Shown: one piece after another, positions 57,372 to 64,000 of the stretch
How the letters are laid out: the number at the start of each line of letters is the position of its first letter
How positions within the stretch are numbered: position 1 is the stretch's first letter
DNA from: Nageia nagi
Lineage: Eukaryota > Pinophyta
Direction: 5' to 3'
Length of the DNA: 64,000 nucleotides
Assembly: GCA_050084985.1 (NCBI GenBank)
Contig: JBITNC010000001.1
Span: 31,000,001-31,064,000, forward strand
Program-made: the position numbers and the translations under genes
Notes under the pieces: generated by a model
Told to the model about the DNA's origin: nothing
What the model saw: the letters and a program-made list of their open reading frames with translations, nothing else
The model's database searches: none

Positions 57372-58003
57372 AAAATTGCCTTTGCAGTGTGTCTAATGGC
57401 TTGATTCATGCAAAACCATATATTGAGCACCTCAATGGTGTAAACAAATGTTGAGGTATGTTAGAGGGACTAAGGATCTTGATCTCAAGTATTATAAGTT
57501 ACCCTCATTTGTTTCTCTCTGGGTTCTTAGATTTTGACTATAGGGGAGATAGAGATGATAGGAAATCAACCTTTATGTATGTGTTTAGCATTGGTTCAGA
57601 TGCTATCTTTTGGACTTCCAAGAAGTAGCCTACTATTTCTCTTTTCACCATAGAAGTTGAATATCGTGCCATGTTTATTGTAGCCCAAGAAGCTATTTGG
57701 CTAAGGCATATTTTGAAAACAATTAGATGTGAGCAAGCTAACTTATCTTTGATTTCTTTATATAATCAATCAACTATTTCTTTGGCTAAGAATCCTTTGT
57801 TTCATCAAAGAATAAAACATGTGAAAATCCATGTCCATTTTATTACAAAGAAGGTTTGTGATGGCATCATACACCTAGAGTATCATCCATCCACCTTGAG
57901 CTCTACTGATTTATTCACCAAGCCCCTCTTGAAAGCTCAGTTTTATAAGCTTAAAGATGCTATTAGGTTGGTGAAGTTATCTTCAAGGGGGAGTGAAGTT
58001 TGA
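57372..58003 (+). pseudogene. Copia RT C-terminus and RNase H (fragment G)
   Basis: Starts IAFAVCLMA-FMQN (the 'RPDI' that precedes it in the family is absent), then LRYVRGTKDLDLKYYKLPSF in a shifted frame. The open end (57671-58003) reads FIVAQEAIWLRHILKTIRCE, LAKNPLFHQRIKHVKIHVHF, HPSTLSSTDLFTKPLLKAQF. The catalytic region is broken by frameshifts near 57440-57660. Confidence 0.88.
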
Positions 58004-58705
58004 ATTTTTTTGTTGAATTCATATTTGTGATGATAAATTCACCTTAGAAAGATTTTGTGTTGTATAGTGTTGATTTTGTTGTACACCTTCATGGTAAGTT
58101 CACTCTACTTGAAGAACTTGTACAATTTTTTAAAAGCAAAAAGATTGGCCAATCTATCACTATTCAATTATCCATATGTAAAAAACTCTTATGTATTTTT
58201 TAACACTATTCAGTTATCCATATGTGAGGAACTCGTATGTGCATGCTCTATTTGTAATGATAATCAACACATGTTTTATATACAGTAGGTGACTATGAAT
58301 TTTGGCTTGACATCTTTGTGATGACTTATAGTGCACCATTGATTAGTTTATGATGGTATTTTGTGTGATTCATCTATCCTAGTTGATATGAATATGTTGC
58401 ATCTAATTGATCTTGTTATTTAAGCTACTTATGACTTGCAAGTTCTTTTGAGATTATAGGTTACTTACTTTGGGTATGCAAGCTCTTGGACACTCTTCAT
58501 GACTTTCAATTGAATGATTACTTCATGTACATTGAAATCGATTGTGGTTAATGATTTGTATTGGCAAAGTAGTGAGTCTCAAACTATATCTTTCTTACTT
58601 CACAAATATGTAAAAAAGTCTCATCTTCATTGTATCCATTTGGAAGAGAACTCTCTTACTTTCTCTCTTCCTTCTTTCTTTTTCATTCTATCCTAATATT
58701 GCATT

Positions 58706-58714
58706 AAGAGGGAG
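58706..58714 (+). other. Polypurine tract of fragment G
   Basis: AAGAGGGAG immediately before the LTR start TGTTGGAATG; counterpart of 43498-43506. Confidence 0.85.
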
Positions 58715-59181
58715 TGTTGGAATGTATAATGCATTATTATAAAGGTTATGTAATAATTTTCTATGTAATTTCACTTATAATTAAGGGTATCATTTGATAC
58801 CTTAAGTATTTAAGTGAATATGATAATGTAACTTGTCCTACACTCCATGTCATGAGCATGCCCCTTGGGTAAAAGGATGTGCATGTCATGCTTTTGTACA
58901 TTAGATAAAAGGGTGATCTAAAGAAGGATTTTGGCCTATAAATAGAAGGATTCCTCTTTGAATCATACACTAATTTATGGACTAAATCCATACTATAAGA
59001 TAGTGTTTAGGAGTTGAGTTAGGAGAATTGTGAGAGATTCATGTTTGTAAATGAAGTGAGATCTAGTTAGTGGATGTACTCCTAGTTGGAGGAACCACTT
59101 ACATCTTGTGTTATCTTTGAGATATGTATTGTGAGCTTTCATGTGATCTTGGAAGTTTAAATTTGTTCATGTTATAGTTCA
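58715..59181 (+). repeat. 3' LTR of fragment G
   Basis: About 467 bp, starts TGTTGGAATGTATAATGCAT and ends near GTTATAGTTCA. Matches the reverse complement of the copia F LTRs throughout (for example GGGTATCATTTGATACCTTA, GCATGCCCCTTGGGTAAAAG). The right end is uncertain by a few bases. Confidence 0.85.
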
Positions 59182-60314
59182 AATCTCTCAAGAGGAGGCA
59201 TAATATAGGTTGTGAGACAACTTTATAGGGAGTACTTTCTTACTTTTCTTATTATACTTAGAATTTATGCTTTTATTATCTTTTATACCAAAAGCATCAA
59301 AATATATTCAAAATGGGGCATCTATTAACACCTAAAAAGGAATTTTAATTTAATTAAAATACCCTTTTCCATGTGCACTCTCTTATACCTTTATGTTTTA
59401 TGGTAATAGGTTAGCTCTGCATCATAATAAGCCTAAGGAGCAACCTTAGCACTAGATTTATTGCTTATAAAGGTGGAGAGGTTATGCATGATCAATGACA
59501 TGACATGACATTATTTCAAATCTTTGATAGGTGGTAATATATTTTATCAATCTTTACTGGTGTTTCTTAACATCACCTATCATCTCTAGATTTTGTTAGA
59601 TTATGAGCTCTGCATTCCTACCATCTTTTAACCCTTCATGAGCAAGATTTTGTGCATCGAAGTTGGGTGATGACATCAAATAAAAGGGAAAGGTATTTTA
59701 AAATGGTAATTGAGCAATGACATTAGGTTTCTAGCATTACTATTGAGTTGAGTTTAGATTCATGGCTTCATATTTTGGGAAAGCTCATCATTCATCATCT
59801 TTCAATTAGATTTTGCCTTTATTTATTATCATAAGTAATGTACAAGTTTGTATCTTTCATAAATCCGATTTTGATAGGTCAAGATTAATTAGATTATTAT
59901 CATCTTTTATATCATCAATTTTCTATTATTTCATAGTTAATTAGTAAATGTAATTATTTTGTAAATAACCCTAATATTTATTATTTCAGTTATAACAAAA
60001 GGATTGCTACATATCAAATCCAATCCAATCTTTTGTACACAAAGATATATCTTGAGGATTGCTTCCATATTAAGTATTGATGTTAGTTAAGTACCTTTGA
60101 TAAGTGTATTGTGTCTATATTGTAGTCTTTATTTAATTTTATTTATTTACTTCAAATCATTATTTAAAGTCTACATTTTGGTGAACATGATTGATCTTAC
60201 AAGTCCTATAATTTTTATTTTTATGGTATCATTTTTTTCTTTAGATTCTTTCATTGAAAATCCTTGGTTTTGTTTTCTTTTTGGTTGAATTAATTTTCTA
60301 CAAAATTGAAAACT
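59182..60314. other. AT-rich stretch without recognised genes
   Basis: No domain or repeat seen. Target DNA or old repeats between fragment G and element H; no target duplication found for G. Confidence 0.5.
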
Positions 60315-60716
60315 CCTATTACTTTTAAATATGCATCTATCAATTTCTTTCTTGACTAACAATGCTTTCAAAAGATATATCTTTCTTGGTTTTTGCTTAG
60401 CAGGTTTTGCATCTTTTTTCAATGGTAGACTATGCATGACAAAGAATGTGTCTAAACTAGGCATATTGATATCATAATTAAACCAAGTGAAATTATTATG
60501 AAATTCAATAAACTTATTTTTGTACCTTTATTATTGTAGAATTCGGAGGGCAGCTCCAATTTTTATCAACCTCTCTTAATCACATGTGCCAATTTTGATA
60601 GTAATCAATTATTTAGAAGAAAATGTTGTTTCCTCTTTCTTTAGCAATAATTAAGGCAATTCCCCTAAACCAAGAACCTCTTGATCATTAACATCCTCTT
60701 CATCAATTCGTTGAAC
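60315..60716 (-). pseudogene. Start of reverse transcriptase region (element H)
   Basis: Reads FFVMHSLPLKKDAKPAKQKP then ALLVKKEIDRCIF (60464-60315), the sequence that leads into RT in Tat/Athila-like elements. No RT core motif (YLDD, FGL) follows, so the element is truncated here. The piece between 60716 and 60465 carries stops. Confidence 0.72.
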
Positions 60717-61075
60717 CTAAAACACTTCATTAAAATTTATTACTTGTCCAAAATATCCATATTGACTAAGAACATAACTTGGATTTCTTTTTTCATTTGA
60801 TTTAGGCAATTCTAAATGTGTTCCCATGTATTCTAATACATCATCATCAGTAGCAAAGTAATCAAACTCAAGTGGTATAGTATAATCTATCCATAATTCC
60901 TCATCAATATCATCATAAAGCTTAATCATATTGCATTCTGGAATAAACTTAATAGTTCATGTAGTCTTTTTTATGTTTTGATCACTACCTAGCCCTTTTT
61001 TATCTTTCTAAATTCCTAAATTGGAAGGAAAATAAGGCATACCCTATTTTGATTTTCCTAGTCCTCCCCCTTCAT
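60717..61075 (-). pseudogene. G-patch-like segment after protease (element H)
   Basis: At about 61070 the frame reads YEGGGLGKSK, a stop, then GMPYFPSNLG, which resembles the glycine-rich G-patch motif (GxGLGKxxxG). Then comes DIDEELWIDYTIPLEFDYFA and KRNPSYVLSQYGYF (60929-60717). G-patch motifs bind RNA and follow protease in some retroviruses and plant retroelements. Assignment is from the motif alone. Confidence 0.6.
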
Positions 61076-61247
61076 ACTTATAATTTTTAACCATATATTA
61101 TGCATAAATGGAGATGGAAAAGGATTACCCATGTTTATCTTATTGGTATTGTCATTCGATTGAATAGGGTTCAAAGATAGAGATATCATCGAACATGAAC
61201 TACTCATCTACCCTTAATTTTCATGTCATTGATGCCCTAAATTTCCC

Positions 61248-61838
61248 TTAGCACGATGTATGCACTTTGAATATTTTACAATTTTTTGGATGATCCAAAT
61301 CTTTTACTAAAGCTAACGGGTCTAGGTTCTCAATTCTATATATTCCCATACCTACGTTTACAACTTTTATCTCTTTTTCTACTTTTATCAATGTTGATTC
61401 AACTTCTTTTAGAATAATATGAAACTTAGGATAATTTAATTTCAATCATTCAATATCCAAATCTACTAGATTACATAATACGTATGGTTTTGTATCCCCT
61501 ATAATTGTATGTATTTATCCCTCATATTCATACTTTAAATGATCATGTACTGTAGAAGGTACTACATTCATATCATGTAACCAAAGTCTCCCTAGGAGAA
61601 GATTGTATGAAAGTTTTTCACTCATGATATGAAAATTTATTTGGAAAATAGTAAGACCCAATATGACTAGAAGTGTGACTAAGACAAGTGGTTTATTGGA
61701 TAAAATATCATAAGCTCTTATACAAAACATTGGTTCTTCTAAAGGTAGAATAGTAACATCATTATCTTGGAGTTTTTGCAAAAACGTTTGGGAACAAACA
61801 TTGACAACTGAACTAGGATCTTCCATTTCCCTTTTTAT
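61248..61838 (-). pseudogene. Aspartic protease of element H
   Basis: Frame 61826-61515 begins EDPSSVVNVCSQTFLQKLQD (active-site loop; the family has D-P/S-G-S, here D-P-S). Then ILGLTIFQINFHIMSEKLSY and LLLGRLWLHDMNVVPSTVHD, the strongly conserved C-terminal strand of plant gypsy proteases. It continues 61445-61248 with KLNYPKFHIILKEVESTLIK. Inactive as read. Confidence 0.85.
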
Positions 61839-63285
61839 TTATAATTCATGGATCATAGGTGTGACATAAGGTGCTAGGAATTCATATATGATTTCTTTGC
61901 TAAGCTTTTCATATTTAAAGAAAGAGATAGCATCACAATCTTTAATGGATTGAATTTTTTCAAAAAACAAAATAGCAAAAATATTTATGGGGATTATTTC
62001 TTGTTTGAACAAATCATACAAGACCTCCTTATGTTTTTTAGATGTACTAATGAGATCATACAAGCTAATTTTAGTAGGAATAGATTTCAATTGTTTAATC
62101 ATGCTATAAGCTTTTGGATTAGGTGGGAGACTTAGTTGTTCATTAGTGATTAGATTTGGATTAGATCTTCAACATCCTCTTCTAAGTGTGGCACAAATAT
62201 CCTCATCTATTGATATTGTATTCATTGCATGATATGAATCTAAATCATTCTCCTTGATTTCATACTTCCTTTAGCAATGAGATCTAATATATTTGCCTCA
62301 AGAGCTTTGTAACTATTTGTAGGATGTCCCCTTATTTGATGATAGGTGCAATAAGCATATTAATTTCCCATGGAAACATTTTCATCCTCTGCTTTTCTTT
62401 CCAATGACTTTAATAAGCCCTTTTTGACCAAATCTTGTAGAATGAGCCTAGGCTTAATAGGAAAAGTAAATGTACGATTCCTTGTTGTAGTAGATCTAGT
62501 GAGAGCAAGGATTTTAGCCATGTTTACATTCTTTTCCTCTTTTTCGCATATGATTTTTTGTTATCTTTGTTCCATGTGGTACTTTCATACTTGAGTGAAC
62601 CAAGCTCAATCAAAACTTTTTCTTTTACCAAAGCTCTTTTAGTCATAACTCCAAAACCCAACTCATTATAATCAAGAGCATATTCCTTAATAACTAGAAG
62701 GATTTAATTAACAAAATAACATGAATTTCCTTTTCATATAAATGACTACCAATGGACTGCCATACCTTTTTGAACCTTGGAATATACTTCTTTAGGGTTT
62801 CATTTCTCCCTTGGTGTGAGGCACACAATTATGTAATAATACTGTATTATTTGTTATTATGCTTGTATTGATTCATAAATGCTTTTACAATGATTGGAAT
62901 GAATCTATATATTCTTCAAGTAAATTATAGAACTAATGATTGGCATCACCTTTCAAACTCCTTAGGGAGAATTTCATCATCAATTTCTCTTTAGATCTCA
63001 ATTTCAATAAGCACTCCTCTTGAAAGCTTATAAATATTATTTTGGGTCTTGTTCACCACTAAACATCTCAAAATTAGGGGCCTTGAGGTCAGTTGGTAGG
63101 GGATAATTATGAATATCTATTGATAAGGGTGTGGTGAAGACACCATCATAGTCTTCATTATTGCTCTAAGATCTCATATCATTATCAAGTTTTGAAATTC
63201 TTACGACTAGCTCAGTTGAAAATGGTTAAGTGTTACTAGTAGATGCTTGTAGTTGTGAAGTAAGCTGAGCCATGCTTTGATTCAT
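61839..63285 (-). pseudogene. Gag of element H
   Basis: Probable start MNQSMAQLTSQLQASTSNT at 63285, then ISKLDNDMRS and APNFEMFSGEQDPK (start of the gag domain). Frameshifts follow. A knuckle-like block near 62345-62300 reads YCTYHQIRGHPTNSY, with Tyr in the last Cys position. Then VIKEYALDYNELGFGVMTKR (about 62670) and the segment to protease LKSIPTKISLYDLISTSKKH (62102). Plant Tat/Athila-like text. Confidence 0.75.
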
Positions 63286-63444
63286 TGTTGTATCTCTTGG
63301 TTAAGGGTTTGAATTAGTTGTTGCAAATTTTATGCCATTATGCATGACATCAATGCCTTACAAATAGATAAAGCACGATGTCATTGTAGCTAAATCTGTT
63401 TCAGAATTTTTGCAAGATCTCTTCCAAGAGGGTAGAGATTATTT

Positions 63445-63462
63445 GAGACAGCAAGTTCACCA
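63445..63462 (-). other. Candidate primer-binding site of element H
   Basis: Minus strand TGGTGAACTTGCTGTCTC starts four bases inside the LTR. TGG fits a tRNA 3' end; I cannot name the tRNA. Confidence 0.45.
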
Positions 63463-63466
63463 AAAA

Positions 63467-64000
63467 TGTAGATAGGAAATAATGTGAAATGCAATAAACA
63501 CAACACTACTCTATAACTCAAATACGTTTGAAGTATACATATGAAATATACCAATTATTGCAATAATAAACATGTACTTTCATCGTATATGTTGATATAA
63601 ATCATAATCTAACCCTCACATAATCTCCATGCATGCAATTATCAAAATAATTAGTCGATATCTTTAGAGTCAGCACACCACCGATGTCCTAAAACATTTT
63701 GAACTAGATGCAAAAAAGAAAATATAAGAAATGCAATGAAGGGATAATAACAGATCTATGGATAGGTGGTATTATAAAACACCATTATTGTTTGCATATA
63801 TGATATGCATCTATTTTCCTATCTAGTTGATGATGATATACTCATATACAAATCATTTCCTTTTAATGTTCTTTTAAACCATGTTTGGATCTTCTCTTTA
63901 TCTTGGTATCATCACATATTACATAGTTTATGATGCCTTCATAGGCTTTTGACACCACTTACATTGTTTGGTGGTCCTTTTACATTAATTGCATCACCTT
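63467..64000 (-). repeat. 5' LTR of element H, cut by window end
   Basis: Starts TGTAGATAGG on the + strand next to the primer-site candidate. AT-rich, no open frame. The outer end is beyond the window. Confidence 0.5.

Larger units (their letters stand above)
57372..59181 (+). mobile_element. Copia fragment G, 3' end only
   Basis: Contains the last part of pol (RNase H), two units of the 41-bp repeat, polypurine tract and 3' LTR of the copia F family, on the opposite strand to F. The 5' 75% of the element is missing; the left edge meets the LTR of element E. Confidence 0.85.
60315..64000 (-). mobile_element. Ty3-gypsy element H, 5' part only
   Basis: On the minus strand: LTR (from 63467, cut by the window end), a primer-site candidate, gag, protease, G-patch-like segment and the first 50 codons leading to RT. 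Polyprotein reading from 62102 to 60315 is in one frame with stops only. It ends at about 60315 before the RT core. Confidence 0.8.

Noticed and set aside
1-64000. tRNA, rRNA, CRISPR arrays, bacterial promoters or operons
   Set aside because: No cloverleaf-like gene, no repeat-spacer array and no bacterial-type gene order seen; primer sites only mimic tRNA ends.

Overview
The window looks like gene-free, repeat-built intergenic DNA from a large plant nuclear genome. A gymnosperm is my best guess, from the AT-rich, old, nested LTR retrotransposons and the long LTRs; the sequence alone does not prove it. I found no host protein-coding gene, rRNA, tRNA, CRISPR array or bacterial feature. Almost every coding trace is a decayed gag or pol of a Ty3-gypsy or Ty1-copia retrotransposon. 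The decay is mostly nonsense codons from CAA/CAG/CGA/TGG transitions, loss of catalytic residues and a few frameshifts, as expected for long-silenced methylated DNA.

Layout. 1-4600 (+): decayed gypsy element A with an extra reverse-transcriptase fragment joined to its gag, then gag, protease, RT, RNase H, integrase and a chromodomain-like tail. 6424-8331 (-): a 1.9 kb non-autonomous LTR element with 5-bp target duplications (AAGTT). 8711-23831 (-): a complete 15.1 kb gypsy element of the Tat type (element B), target duplication AATTC, ~1.67 kb LTRs, gag-protease, an extra archaeal-type RNase H, RT-RNase H, integrase and a ~1150-codon third ORF. A 1.69 kb solo LTR (18014-19701, target duplication GAGCA) is nested in it. 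23837-29526: no recognisable genes; a 43-bp tandem array and a 302-bp-offset duplication. 29527-30177 (-): fragment of an LTR related to the one at 56403-57371. 30178 to about 34930 (+): gypsy element C, cut inside its integrase. About 34930-38177 (-): copia element D, the best preserved coding sequence here, lacking RT, RNase H and the 3' LTR. 38178-57371 (+): second Tat-type element E, split by a complete copia element F (42995-50997, minus strand, target duplication AAGTT). 57372-59181 (+): 3' fragment of the same copia family (G). 60315 to the window end (-): 5' part of another gypsy element (H) with gag, protease, a G-patch-like motif, the start of RT, and part of an LTR.

How parts work together. 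The genes are modules of copy-and-paste elements: LTRs carry promoter and polyadenylation signals, gag makes the particle, protease matures it, RT/RNase H copy RNA to DNA using a tRNA primer, and integrase inserts the product. Here all are inactive or incomplete.

Most interesting. B and E are independent, differently decayed copies of one lineage. They share features that differ from the usual description of Tat elements: the additional RNase H lies between protease and RT rather than between RNase H and integrase; the zinc knuckle has CX2CX3HX4C spacing; and a large conserved ORF with a basic segment and coiled coils follows integrase. This lineage architecture is the best candidate in the window for something poorly described.
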